Below, one piece after another: positions 35,776 through 44,421 of a stretch of 64,000 nt of DNA. How positions within the stretch are numbered: the stretch's first letter is position 1; each line of letters opens with the position of its first letter. The stretch spans positions 186,001 through 250,000 of the forward strand of contig JASBSY010000014.1 of the NCBI GenBank assembly GCA_030148705.1, written 5' to 3'. A program made the translations under genes and the position numbers. The notes under the pieces are model-generated. The model ran no database searches. It was not told where the DNA came from and worked only from the letters and a program-made list of their open reading frames with translations. This stretch comes from Pukyongia sp. GTDB taxonomy: Bacteria > Bacteroidota > Bacteroidia > Flavobacteriales > Flavobacteriaceae.

Positions 35776-36915
35776 ATGAAAAAATTAATTAAATGGTTGC
35801 TGGCACTCGTAATTGTATTTGTTGCAGTCCTGTATCTTACCGATTATGAGTATATCCTGAAGGGAATACGCGTAGTGTATTTCACCGGCCATACCACGGC
35901 ATTTATAGACGACCATACGTACTTTGAAAATGAAGTGATCCCAGCAAGTAACGATCCTCAACCCTGGCCACAGCATAAAAATTACAATCAGCTTACGCCC
36001 ACGGATAAGTTAAGGGCGATAAACGACAAATTTCAAACGGTTGCATTCCTGCTTATAAAAAACGACAGCCTGTTGTACGAATATTACGCCGAAGATTACG
36101 GTCCCTCATCCCGGACCAACTCGTTCTCCATGGCTAAGAGTATTACGAGTGCCATGCTTGGCAAGGCTATAAAGGACGGCCATCTCAGCGGCCTCGGCCA
36201 CCCGGTGAGTGAATTCTTCCCGAAATTTGAGGACAGCGGCCTTACGGTGGGCGACCTGTCTTCTATGGCTTCCGGACTCAGTTGGGACGAATCATACAAA
36301 AATCCTTTTAAGGTGATGGCAAGGGCCTACTACGACGATGAATTGGCTGAAACAATACTGGACCAGGAAATTGTATCACCTCCGGGAGAAGCATATAAAT
36401 ACCTCAGCGGGAATACTCAGTTGCTAGGTATGCTACTTGAAAAAGCAACGGGACAGCGTCTAGCCCACTACCTGGAAACTGAATTTATTCAACCTATGGG
36501 ATTCGAAAACGAATTGCTCTGGCAACTGGACGACGAGAAGAACCGACTGGTTAAAGCCTATTGCTGCATAGCAAGTAATGCGCGGGATTTTGCACGCTTC
36601 GGAAAATTATACAAAGACTTCGGACTGTGGAACGGCACCAGGTTACTGGATTCCTCATTTGTGGCAACTTCTATTAAACCCCGATTCGAAGAAAGTCCTG
36701 AATACGGTTACGGATTCTGGTTAAGCGACCACTTGGATAAAGAGATCTTCGTGATGCAGGGAATACTGGGGCAGTACGTAATCGTGATTCCGGAAGATAA
36801 CCTTATCATCGTCCGTCTGGGCCATAAACGCGGTAAAAAAGAGGACAAACCCTTCAGTAATGATTTTTATGAATACATAGAAGAGGTTTACAAAATGACC
36901 GCCCCGGGTTTTTGA
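35776..36915 (+). CDS. Serine hydrolase of the class C beta-lactamase family
   Basis: A 379-residue periplasmic or membrane-anchored protein with an N-terminal hydrophobic helix (about 4-22). The SxxK nucleophile motif is SMAK within TNSFSMAKSITSAMLG, and the YxN-like motif is in YKYLSGNTQLLG. The third motif is probably around HKRGKK. Such enzymes include DD-peptidases and esterases; a true beta-lactamase is unlikely to be distinguishable here. It starts 2 nt after the MGMT gene. Confidence 0.88.
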   Translation: MKKLIKWLLALVIVFVAVLYLTDYEYILKGIRVVYFTGHTTAFIDDHTYFENEVIPASNDPQPWPQHKNYNQLTPTDKLRAINDKFQTVAFLLIKNDSLLYEYYAEDYGPSSRTNSFSMAKSITSAMLGKAIKDGHLSGLGHPVSEFFPKFEDSGLTVGDLSSMASGLSWDESYKNPFKVMARAYYDDELAETILDQEIVSPPGEAYKYLSGNTQLLGMLLEKATGQRLAHYLETEFIQPMGFENELLWQLDDEKNRLVKAYCCIASNARDFARFGKLYKDFGLWNGTRLLDSSFVATSIKPRFEESPEYGYGFWLSDHLDKEIFVMQGILGQYVIVIPEDNLIIVRLGHKRGKKEDKPFSNDFYEYIEEVYKMTAPGF

Positions 36916-36961
36916 AAAATTTGTAATTTTAAGCGACTCCCCGATTAATTCACAGTCTGTT

Positions 36962-37675
36962 ATGTTGAAAAAACTAAATCCGGAACACATATTGTTTTTG
37001 GATATCGAAACAGTGCCCCAGCAGCAAACTTACGATGCCCTGGACAATTACACCCAACAACTATGGGAGCAAAAAACACAGTACCAGCGCAAAGATGAGA
37101 TCACTGCGGCCGATTTCTATGATCGTGCCGGAATCTGGGCAGAATTTGGAAAGATTATTTGTATTTCTGTAGGCTACTTTGTATTAAAAGGCGATAGCAG
37201 AAGCTTTAGGGTAAAGAGTTTTCACGGTGATGAAGTAACGATTCTCATGGAATTTAAGAATTTGCTGGAAACTTATTTTAGCAAACCCTATCATTTGTTA
37301 TGTGCGCACAACGGTAAAGAGTTCGACTTTCCCTACATCGCCAGGCGGATGATCATCAATGGAATCGACATTCCGTTTAAACTAAATCTCTTCGGAAAGA
37401 AACCCTGGGAAGTGCCCCACCTGGATACCATGGAACTTTGGAAATTTGGAGATTACAAGACCTATACCTCCCTGAAACTTATGGCACATGTACTTGGAAT
37501 TCCTTCGCCAAAGGATGATATAGACGGTAGTGAAGTACGCAATGTATTTTACGAGGACAACGATCTGGATCGCATTGTCGAATACTGTGAAAAGGATACG
37601 GTAACCGTTGCACAAATCCTTCTTAAACTAAGAAATGAAGACTTGCTGGCGGAAGATGAGATCAGGTCTGTCTAA
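36962..37675 (+). CDS. 3'-5' exonuclease of the PolB-like DEDD type
   Basis: A 237-residue stand-alone exonuclease. The DEDD catalytic residues are visible as FLDIETVPQ (Exo I), CAHNGKEFDFPYIARRM (Exo II) and EYCEKDTVTVAQILL (Exo III). It corresponds to the predicted PolB-like exonuclease group (PF10108-like), with a presumed role in DNA repair or RNA processing. It follows the serine hydrolase by 46 bp on the same strand. Confidence 0.9.
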   Translation: MLKKLNPEHILFLDIETVPQQQTYDALDNYTQQLWEQKTQYQRKDEITAADFYDRAGIWAEFGKIICISVGYFVLKGDSRSFRVKSFHGDEVTILMEFKNLLETYFSKPYHLLCAHNGKEFDFPYIARRMIINGIDIPFKLNLFGKKPWEVPHLDTMELWKFGDYKTYTSLKLMAHVLGIPSPKDDIDGSEVRNVFYEDNDLDRIVEYCEKDTVTVAQILLKLRNEDLLAEDEIRSV

Positions 37676-37734
37676 CATCTCGATCAATCGCTGGTTTTTT
37701 TGTAGCTTTACAGAATAACATTCAAAATTTAGCT

Positions 37735-38088
37735 ATGAAACGAATCATTTTTGCACTAATATTATCGCTTATCGCCCTTCCTGTACTTAATTCCTGTAAA
37801 GAAGAGCCCAAGAAGTCTGAGCCGGCAACCGAGGCTGCTCCTGTTAAAACAGAGACTCAAACCCAGGAATCCGCTACCGATAATACAGCTTTAAACCCTG
37901 CCCACGGACAACCAAACCACCGATGCGACATCCCTGTTGGTGCCCCGTTGAACAGTCCGCCAAAATCAAATACACAGACCCAGTCACCGCTAATAAACGG
38001 TGGTTCGAACTCCGGTTCGGCTAAGGTTAACCCTCCTCACGGGCAGCCGGGCCATAGATGCGATATTAAAGTTGGTGCTCCGTTGTAA
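37735..38088 (+). CDS. Lipoprotein with two HGQPxHRCDI repeats
   Basis: A 117-residue lipoprotein: signal peptide with LNSC lipobox (Cys about residue 20), a low-complexity Glu/Thr/Lys linker, then two copies of the repeat NPaHGQPnHRCDIpVGAPL (residues about 60-77 and 100-117). Each repeat holds two His and one Cys, which could bind a metal. The repeat is common in Bacteroidota proteins of unknown role. It is followed by an ABC ATPase gene 15 bp later. Confidence 0.82.
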   Translation: MKRIIFALILSLIALPVLNSCKEEPKKSEPATEAAPVKTETQTQESATDNTALNPAHGQPNHRCDIPVGAPLNSPPKSNTQTQSPLINGGSNSGSAKVNPPHGQPGHRCDIKVGAPL

Positions 38089-38103
38089 GAACAAAGATGT
38101 CAC

Positions 38104-39792
38104 ATGGCGAAATCCTTACTGCTCGAGGTTAATGACCTTGAAATAGCCTTTGGAAAAGGAAAATCCCCGAAAAAGGTTATTCATGGTATTTCTTATGCTG
38201 TGGCAGCCAATGAAATAGTGGGCATTGTAGGGGAATCCGGTTCGGGAAAATCTGTCACCTCTCTTGCCGTTGCCGGCTTACTTCCCAAGAAAAACACAAG
38301 CATAAACGGTTCCATCCTTTTTGAGGGAAAGGAACTGCTTAAGCTACCTCCCAATGAATTCAGAAAATTACGGGGAAACGAGATAGCAATGATATTCCAG
38401 GAGCCCATGAGTGCCCTGAATCCATCCTTGAGCTGTGGTTTCCAGGTAGCCGAGATTCTGCAGCATCATCTTAGGCTTACGGCCTCACAAGCTAAAAAGG
38501 AAACCATTTCCTTGTTTGAAAGAGTAAAACTCCCAAGGCCACGGGAAATCTATTCCAGTTATCCGCATCAGATAAGTGGGGGCCAGATGCAACGGGTGAT
38601 GATTGCCATGGCCATAGCCTGCAAGCCAAAATTGTTGATCGCTGACGAACCTACCACCGCCCTGGACGTAACTGTTCAGAAAGAGATTATTCAATTATTG
38701 AAAGAGCTGCAGCGAGAAACAGGAATGAGTATGATGTTTATTTCGCACGACCTCAGCCTGGTTTCGGAGATAGCCAACAGAGTGATCGTAATGTTCCAGG
38801 GAAGTATTGTGGAAGAAGGAACAGTGGTCCAGATCTTTAAGAACCCCAAACATCCATATACCCAGGCCCTGCTAAATGCCCGGCCCGGGCTTGAAAGCCG
38901 TCTGGCGGTTCTGCCCACCATAGAATCCCTGAAAGACCGTACTTTTAAACCAAAAGAAATAACGCCCCAGAAACGTGCGATGAGGCATAAACAGCTTTAT
39001 ACCAAACCCCCGCTGCTGGAAGTAAAGAACCTTAAAAAACATTACTATACCAATGCGGGCGTATTCAAGTCGCCTCACATAACAAGGGCAGTGGATGACG
39101 TGAGTTTTAAGGTCTTTGAAGGAGAAACCCTGGGATTGGTAGGAGAGTCGGGCTGTGGTAAATCCACCCTGGGTAAGGCACTATTACTGTTGGATAAGGC
39201 TACCGCCGGCACCATTTTGTATCGGGGTAAAAACCTTGATTCACTTAATTCTTCAGAAATAAGGGCTCTGAGAAAAGAGATACAGCTAATCTTTCAGGAT
39301 CCGTATTCTTCCTTGAATCCTCGCCTTACCATAGGGGCTGCGCTTGAGGAACCTATGAAAGTTCATAAAATATCCTCCTCCGGGCGGGTGAGGCAACGAA
39401 AAGTAAAAGAACTACTCACCCGGGTAGGCCTGGATGAAAGTTATTACAACCGCTATCCACATGAGCTTTCAGGCGGACAGCGACAACGGGTGGGCATTGC
39501 CCGAACCATAGCGCTTGAACCTAAACTGGTGATCTGTGATGAATCGGTTTCGGCCCTGGACATTTCGGTACAGGCCCAGGTACTGAACCTCCTTAACGAA
39601 CTAAAGGATGATTTTGGCTTTACCTATATATTTATTTCCCACGACCTGGCGGTTGTAAAGTTTATGTCCGATCAGCTGATGGTAATGAATGAAGGAAAAA
39701 TTGAAGAGTTGGGAGATGCCGATGAGATCTATGCCAGCCCCACAAGGGCATACACCAAAAAATTAATAGATGCCATTCCCAAAGGGATTTAA
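38104..39792 (+). CDS. Fused dipeptide/oligopeptide ABC transporter ATPase (two domains)
   Basis: A 562-residue protein with two complete ATPase domains, like YejF or a DppD-DppF fusion. Domain 1 has Walker A GESGSGKS and signature ISGGQMQR; domain 2 (from about residue 300) has GESGCGKST and LSGGQRQR. Both carry the oligopeptide-type C-terminal segment (NPKHPYTQALLNA, SPTRAYTKKLIDAIP). It powers uptake of peptides or a similar solute; the permeases and binding protein are not in the window. Confidence 0.94.
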   Translation: MAKSLLLEVNDLEIAFGKGKSPKKVIHGISYAVAANEIVGIVGESGSGKSVTSLAVAGLLPKKNTSINGSILFEGKELLKLPPNEFRKLRGNEIAMIFQEPMSALNPSLSCGFQVAEILQHHLRLTASQAKKETISLFERVKLPRPREIYSSYPHQISGGQMQRVMIAMAIACKPKLLIADEPTTALDVTVQKEIIQLLKELQRETGMSMMFISHDLSLVSEIANRVIVMFQGSIVEEGTVVQIFKNPKHPYTQALLNARPGLESRLAVLPTIESLKDRTFKPKEITPQKRAMRHKQLYTKPPLLEVKNLKKHYYTNAGVFKSPHITRAVDDVSFKVFEGETLGLVGESGCGKSTLGKALLLLDKATAGTILYRGKNLDSLNSSEIRALRKEIQLIFQDPYSSLNPRLTIGAALEEPMKVHKISSSGRVRQRKVKELLTRVGLDESYYNRYPHELSGGQRQRVGIARTIALEPKLVICDESVSALDISVQAQVLNLLNELKDDFGFTYIFISHDLAVVKFMSDQLMVMNEGKIEELGDADEIYASPTRAYTKKLIDAIPKGI

Positions 39793-39810
39793 AGACCGGG
39801 AAACAACAAT

Positions 39811-39852
39811 AAAAAAGACCCGTTCTAACCTCACAAAGAACGGGTCTACCTT
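39811..39852. terminator. Bidirectional or minus-facing terminator
   Basis: A perfect 11-bp stem AGACCCGTTCT/AGAACGGGTCT with a 10-nt loop. The T run on the plus side is weak (ACCTTT); on the minus strand it is followed by six T. It can end the ABC ATPase transcript and stop readthrough from the CoA-transferase side. Confidence 0.75.
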
Positions 39853-40130
39853 TATCTGAATCGTTGCAGATTCGGGGGTAAAGTACTCTGAAAAAAACTA
39901 CATTAATAAAAACACTTTTTTCGCAACGTACAGTACATTTCTTACTAGCCGTACTGTACTTTTAATCGTTTTACTAATACCTTGCATAAGTAAGTTAGTT
40001 GGTTAAATTTGGGACTGCTAATATGTGAACATTTTTTCGATAAATACGACGTAAGGCATATATAATCGATGAAATACATTAAATTTTAACATTTACTACG
40101 GTAATTGTTATAATTTCCTACATTTTTAAA
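39853..40130. other. Longest gene-free stretch (part of 39793-40180)
   Basis: No plausible coding frame is seen on either strand. The A/T-rich stretch holds a perfect 9-bp inverted repeat, GTACAGTAC (39928-39936) and GTACTGTAC (39951-39959), and a promoter-like pair, TTG (39982-39984), 19 nt, TAAATTTG (40004-40011), facing right with no gene behind it. Confidence 0.5.
39928..39959. repeat. 9-bp perfect inverted repeat with 14-nt loop
   Basis: GTACAGTAC and GTACTGTAC are exact reverse complements; T4 follows on the right. It could be a weak terminator for the ABC gene or a protein-binding site. Confidence 0.5.
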
Positions 40131-40159
40131 TAAAAAAAGGCGATGTGAAAACATCGCCT
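40131..40159 (-). terminator. Terminator of the CoA-transferase operon
   Basis: On the minus strand a 9-bp stem AGGCGATGT/ACATCGCCT with a 4-nt loop is followed by seven T, 21 bp after the scoB stop. Confidence 0.85.
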
Positions 40160-40180
40160 GTATCGTTAAAAGACACGGAT

Positions 40181-40837
40181 TTAGATCTGCATTTCGGGAA
40201 TTTCACCTTCTGCTACCAACGCCCCTTCCGTGGCTGCTTTAATCTCGTCTACAGTAACGCCCGGGGCTCGTTCGAGTAGAACAAACGTATTATTCCTTAT
40301 TTCGAGTACCGCCAGGTTGGTTACGATCTTCTTTACACAGCGAACCCCGGTTAGCGGAAGACTGCACTCCCTAAGCAATTTGGACTCGCCCGCCCTGTTC
40401 GTGTGCATCATGGCCACAATAATATTCTCTGCTGAAGCAACTAAATCCATTGCACCCCCCATGCCCTTTACCATCTTTCCGGGAATCTTCCAGTTTGCGA
40501 TATCGCCGGTTTGTGCAACCTCCATTGCTCCAAGGATTGTAAGGTCTACATGCTGTCCTCTAATCATTGAAAAACTCGTAGCCGAATCGAAAAACGACGC
40601 TCCCGGTAAGGCTGTTATGGTTTGTTTCCCGGCGTTAATAAGATCCGGGTCTTCTTCGCCGTCAAATGGAAAAGGGCCCATCCCCAGAATACCATTCTCG
40701 CTCTGAAATTCCACTTCGATATCGTCGCGCACAAAATTTGCGACCAGTGTCGGGATACCAATTCCGAGGTTAACATAATACCCATCCTTTACTTCTTTCG
40801 CTATACGTTGCGCAATTTGCTCCTTAGTTAGTGCCAT
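40181..40837 (-). CDS. scoB: 3-oxoacid CoA-transferase, subunit B
   Basis: Beta subunit of succinyl-CoA:3-ketoacid (or acetoacetate) CoA-transferase, which activates acetoacetate using succinyl-CoA. The catalytic Glu is E47 in the SENGILGMGP motif, and the glycine loop is VNLGIGIPT. At 218 residues it is normal. It abuts subunit A with a 1-nt overlap and ends with a strong terminator. The enoyl-CoA hydratase at 16.4 kb could feed related metabolism, but is far away. Confidence 0.95.
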   Translation of the reverse strand: MALTKEQIAQRIAKEVKDGYYVNLGIGIPTLVANFVRDDIEVEFQSENGILGMGPFPFDGEEDPDLINAGKQTITALPGASFFDSATSFSMIRGQHVDLTILGAMEVAQTGDIANWKIPGKMVKGMGGAMDLVASAENIIVAMMHTNRAGESKLLRECSLPLTGVRCVKKIVTNLAVLEIRNNTFVLLERAPGVTVDEIKAATEGALVAEGEIPEMQI

Positions 40838-41538
40838 CAGTTTCTTGATCTAACAGTTCGTTGTTCAATTCTCTTTTCATACTTAGCTCCTTTGAATATT
40901 CGCTGAACAAATATCCCGGGAATGTGAATATGATTAGGATCCAGGCTTCCCGCAGGAAGTAATTCCTCTACTTCTGCCACCGTGATAGTCGCTGCTCCAC
41001 ACATATTGGGATTAAAATTCCGGGCAGTTCCTTTAAAGATAAGGTTTCCTGCTTCATCACCCTTCCAGGCCTTTACAAAGGCAAAATCGGCCTTAAAGGC
41101 GCGTTCCATCAAGTGCATTTTTCCATTGAATTCGCGCGACTCTTTGCCTTCGCCAACTTCAGTTCCATAGCCGGCGGGCGTAAAAAAGGCAGGGATGCCG
41201 CTTTGTGCCGCAAGGCAGCGCTGGGCAAGCGTTCCCTGTGGGATGAGCTCTACATCCAGTTCACCGCTTAACATTTGCCGTTCGAACTCTGCGTTCTCAC
41301 CAACATAGGAAGAGATCATTTTTTTTATCTGTCGCTTCTGAAGCAATAACCCAAGGCCAAAATCATCAACTCCGGCGTTGTTGGAAATACAGGTGAGATC
41401 GTTAATCCCCAACCGAACCAGTTCGGCTATGCAATTCTCCGGAATTCCGCTAAGGCCAAATCCCCCAAGCATAAAGGTCATGCCACTTTCAGCCCCCTTA
41501 CATGCCTCTTTTACAGTGGCAACTGTCTTGTTAATCAT
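40837..41538 (-). CDS. scoA: 3-oxoacid CoA-transferase, subunit A
   Basis: Alpha subunit, 233 residues. The oxyanion loop is [16 protein letters not shown] and the CoA-binding part includes [19 protein letters not shown]. Forms the heterodimeric or tetrameric enzyme with the downstream subunit B. Its own promoter has TATTTTTG (41570-41563). Confidence 0.95.
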   Translation of the reverse strand: MINKTVATVKEACKGAESGMTFMLGGFGLSGIPENCIAELVRLGINDLTCISNNAGVDDFGLGLLLQKRQIKKMISSYVGENAEFERQMLSGELDVELIPQGTLAQRCLAAQSGIPAFFTPAGYGTEVGEGKESREFNGKMHLMERAFKADFAFVKAWKGDEAGNLIFKGTARNFNPNMCGAATITVAEVEELLPAGSLDPNHIHIPGIFVQRIFKGAKYEKRIEQRTVRSRN

Positions 41539-41562
41539 ACGGTTTAATTTTCTTGGAAATTA

Positions 41563-41570
41563 CAAAAATA
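41563..41570 (-). promoter_or_regulatory. -7 element of the scoAB promoter
   Basis: TATTTTTG on the minus strand, 24 bp before the scoA ATG, directly after the terminator of the PBP1A operon. Confidence 0.5.
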
Positions 41571-41578
41571 CAGGCGAT

Positions 41579-41612
41579 AAAAAAACCTGCCAGGCTTGTT
41601 GTTCCCGGCAGC
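41579..41612 (-). terminator. Terminator of the ricT-gldH-PBP1A operon
   Basis: On the minus strand CTGCCGGG pairs with CCTGGCAG (one G-U pair) around a 9-nt loop, followed by a run of T. Confidence 0.75.
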
Positions 41613-41619
41613 TTATCTG

Positions 41620-43932
41620 TTAATAAATATCGAGTTCATCCGGAATCTTTTCGTCTTCAGCTTCTTCCTTCCACTTGGAACAGTCGGTGGTGATAGTAAT
41701 CTTATCCGGCCTCTGAAATGGATCTTTACTCACATTGAGCGATTCGTCCTCATAGCATTTTCTCATATAGATCGCCCAAATAGGCAAGGCCATTGTGGCT
41801 CCCTGGCCATAGGCCGTATTGCTGAAATGAACCGATCGGTCCTCTCCGCCTACCCACACCCCTGTAGCCAGGTTGGGCACCATCCCCATAAACCAGCCGT
41901 CACTGTTGTTCTGGGTTGTGCCGGTCTTACCTGCTATAGGATTTGTGAATCCATACGGATAGCCTGTAACAGCATTCTTATAGACCGAATTTCCCCCGGC
42001 ATAGGTATGCCTCAGTCTTCCCCCTGAACCGTATTGCGTAACCCCTTCCATCAGGCTAAGTGTAACAAAGGCGGTTTCATCGCTGATAACATCCCGGGTC
42101 TCCGGTACATTCTGGTACAACACTGTGCCGTTCTTATCCTCGATCCGGTAAATTAAGCTGGGTTTGATATAAACCCCTTGATTTGCAAATGTGCTGTAGG
42201 CTCCAACCATTTCATATAAGGAGACATCCGGGGTTCCCAGCGCGATCGAAGGTGCCGCGGGCATTTCGTCAGTGTCCACATCCATCTTCTCAACCAAATC
42301 GATCACCGGCTGGGGCCCCACCCTATCTATAAGCCGGGCGGTTACCGTATTGATCGACTGGGCAAGAGCCGATTTAAGAGAAAGCATTCCCCCGTATTTA
42401 CCACCGGAATTTTTAGGACACCATTCCTTTAACAGCCCGTACTTACCGGCAGGAATACAATAAGGCGTATTTGGAAGGGTATCGCAGGGCGACATATGCA
42501 TCTGATCGATGACAGTGGCATACACAAAGGGTTTAAAAGTAGACCCTATTTGTCGCTTTCCTTTCTTAACCATGTCGTACTTAAAGTGCTTGTAGTCGAT
42601 TCCCCCTACCCAGGCTTTTACCTCCCCGGTTTGCGGGTCCATAGACATTAGGGAAGCCTGCAGTATTCCTTTATAATAACGAATAGAATCCAGCGGGGTC
42701 ATAACGGTGTCTTTATCGCCGGACCAGGAAAACACGCGCATTTTTGTCTCTTCCTTAAAGCTGTCTATGATCTCTTTATCGCTTTTTCCGGCATTTTTCA
42801 TTATACGCCACCGATCACTTCTGCGCATGGAAGCATCCAGGATCTTTTCGGTTTCTTCTTCGGTAATATCCCTGAAAGGAGCCGTTTTATTCTTTTTGTT
42901 CTGCTCGTGAAATTCTTTCTGAATATTAGCCATATGCATATCCACAGCCTCTTCTGCATATTCCTGCATTTTTGAATCTATGGTGGTAAATACCTTTAGT
43001 CCGTCACTGTAAATATCGTATTTACTGCCATCTGCTTTGGGGTTTTCCTTTACCCAGTCGGCCATAAAGGCGCGGGTATATTCCCTAAAATAGGTTGCAA
43101 TTCCCTCATTATGCCCCTGTGGTGAATACACGATGTTCAATTCCTGAGCCTGTAGTGAATCCTTAACATCCTGGGAAATAAAGTCGTATTTGGCCATCTG
43201 TGCCAGAACCACATTTCTCCTGTTGCGAACGCCAACCGGGTTCTTCAACGGGTTATAGAGCGAGGAATTCTTGAACATCCCTACAAGGGTTGCGGCTTCA
43301 CCAGTAGTGAGTTCGGATGGTTCTTTGCTGAAATAGATCTTGGATGCCGATTGTATGCCTACTGCCTGATTGAGAAAATCGTACTCGTTAAAATACATGG
43401 TAATAATCTCTTCTTTGGTATAACGGCGCTCTAAACGAGTTGCAATAATCCACTCTTTTATCTTCTGAAGGCCTCTCTGCAATTTATTCCTGGAAACTTG
43501 TTCGGTAAAGAACAGTTTGGCAAGCTGCTGTGAAATAGTACTCGCACCACCCCTACTGCCGAGAAAGGCTACAGCTCTCACCGTTCCTTTGGCATCAATA
43601 CCCGAGTGCTTATAAAAGCGAACATCTTCTGTTGCAATAAGCGCATTGACCAGGTGATCGGGGAGTTGTTCGTATTTTACCGGGGTTCGGTTCTCCTTGT
43701 AGAATGTCCCCAGCATCACCCCGTCCGATCCTACGATCTGGGTGGCGAGGTTTTTCTCGGGATTCTCCAGGCTGGTTTCATCCGGCAAACTTCCGAAGAA
43801 ACCCCAGGAAGCAAACAGGAATAAGAGGAAGACCACTGCGAGAAAGCCCCCGAAAATCTTCCAAAACGTCTTAATATGACGTCTTTCCGCCGATTCTTTC
43901 CCGGCCTTTCGTTTAGTTTTAGATTTTGCCAT
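41620..43932 (-). CDS. Penicillin-binding protein 1A (class A PBP)
   Basis: Bifunctional peptidoglycan synthase of 770 residues. A short cytosolic start and one membrane helix (about 24-46) lead to the GT51 glycosyltransferase (catalytic ATEDVRFYKHSGID, then GGASTISQQLAK) and the transpeptidase with SxxK STFK in RQIGSTFKPFVYA, SIN and KTG in AGKTGTTQN. The C-terminus is short. It starts 3 nt after the gldH stop, forming an operon ricT-gldH-PBP1A. Confidence 0.95.
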   Translation of the reverse strand: MAKSKTKRKAGKESAERRHIKTFWKIFGGFLAVVFLLFLFASWGFFGSLPDETSLENPEKNLATQIVGSDGVMLGTFYKENRTPVKYEQLPDHLVNALIATEDVRFYKHSGIDAKGTVRAVAFLGSRGGASTISQQLAKLFFTEQVSRNKLQRGLQKIKEWIIATRLERRYTKEEIITMYFNEYDFLNQAVGIQSASKIYFSKEPSELTTGEAATLVGMFKNSSLYNPLKNPVGVRNRRNVVLAQMAKYDFISQDVKDSLQAQELNIVYSPQGHNEGIATYFREYTRAFMADWVKENPKADGSKYDIYSDGLKVFTTIDSKMQEYAEEAVDMHMANIQKEFHEQNKKNKTAPFRDITEEETEKILDASMRRSDRWRIMKNAGKSDKEIIDSFKEETKMRVFSWSGDKDTVMTPLDSIRYYKGILQASLMSMDPQTGEVKAWVGGIDYKHFKYDMVKKGKRQIGSTFKPFVYATVIDQMHMSPCDTLPNTPYCIPAGKYGLLKEWCPKNSGGKYGGMLSLKSALAQSINTVTARLIDRVGPQPVIDLVEKMDVDTDEMPAAPSIALGTPDVSLYEMVGAYSTFANQGVYIKPSLIYRIEDKNGTVLYQNVPETRDVISDETAFVTLSLMEGVTQYGSGGRLRHTYAGGNSVYKNAVTGYPYGFTNPIAGKTGTTQNNSDGWFMGMVPNLATGVWVGGEDRSVHFSNTAYGQGATMALPIWAIYMRKCYEDESLNVSKDPFQRPDKITITTDCSKWKEEAEDEKIPDELDIY

Positions 43933-43935
43933 GTA

Positions 43936-44421
43936 TTATTCTGGTTTCGCGAGTTCAACGCTATAGCCGACATCGGTTATACCCTCGAGATTGCTAACGC
44001 CTTCAATATCGCCGTTATTGCGAACCGCATGTGTTATAGTTATGTTATAATTTCCTTTTTCGAAAAAGGTCACGTTCTCCTTGTACCACAATTTATTCTC
44101 CTTCACATCACCTATTCCGTGCCCCATCCAGGTCCCGTCGGGATATGCCATTTTGTACTCAAGCGTGTCTACCAAAGTCTTGCCGTGAGGGAATTCCATG
44201 GTAACAATCAGGAATATATTGTTGAACGGATACTCATTGGTGTTCCTCAGGTTAATAAAGACATCGTATTTTTGAAGTGAGTCCAGCTCCGGCAGGGTAA
44301 ATTGAATAGCTTCATCCTTATCCCAGTTGTTTGGCAGCGAACGGTTTTCGGAAACCACAATATTCGAATCGCAGCTAAGAAACAAACCCAACAATGTTAT
44401 GCCGAGGAGAATCCTAACCAT
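43936..44421 (-). CDS. gldH: Gliding motility lipoprotein GldH
   Basis: A 161-residue lipoprotein with lipobox LFLSC (Cys about residue 17). The body matches GldH (DUF family), with PDGTWMGHGIGDVKENKLW and FFEKGNYNITITHAVR. GldH is required for gliding and type IX secretion in Flavobacterium johnsoniae. It overlaps ricT by 8 bp. Its presence, with the T9SS-signal protease at 56 kb, implies an active T9SS. Confidence 0.93.
   Translation of the reverse strand: MVRILLGITLLGLFLSCDSNIVVSENRSLPNNWDKDEAIQFTLPELDSLQKYDVFINLRNTNEYPFNNIFLIVTMEFPHGKTLVDTLEYKMAYPDGTWMGHGIGDVKENKLWYKENVTFFEKGNYNITITHAVRNNGDIEGVSNLEGITDVGYSVELAKPE

Noticed and set aside
40004-40180. A protein gene downstream of the promoter-like pair at 39982-40011
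   Set aside because: The first ATG is followed at once by a stop (ATGTGA) and no frame of useful length exists.
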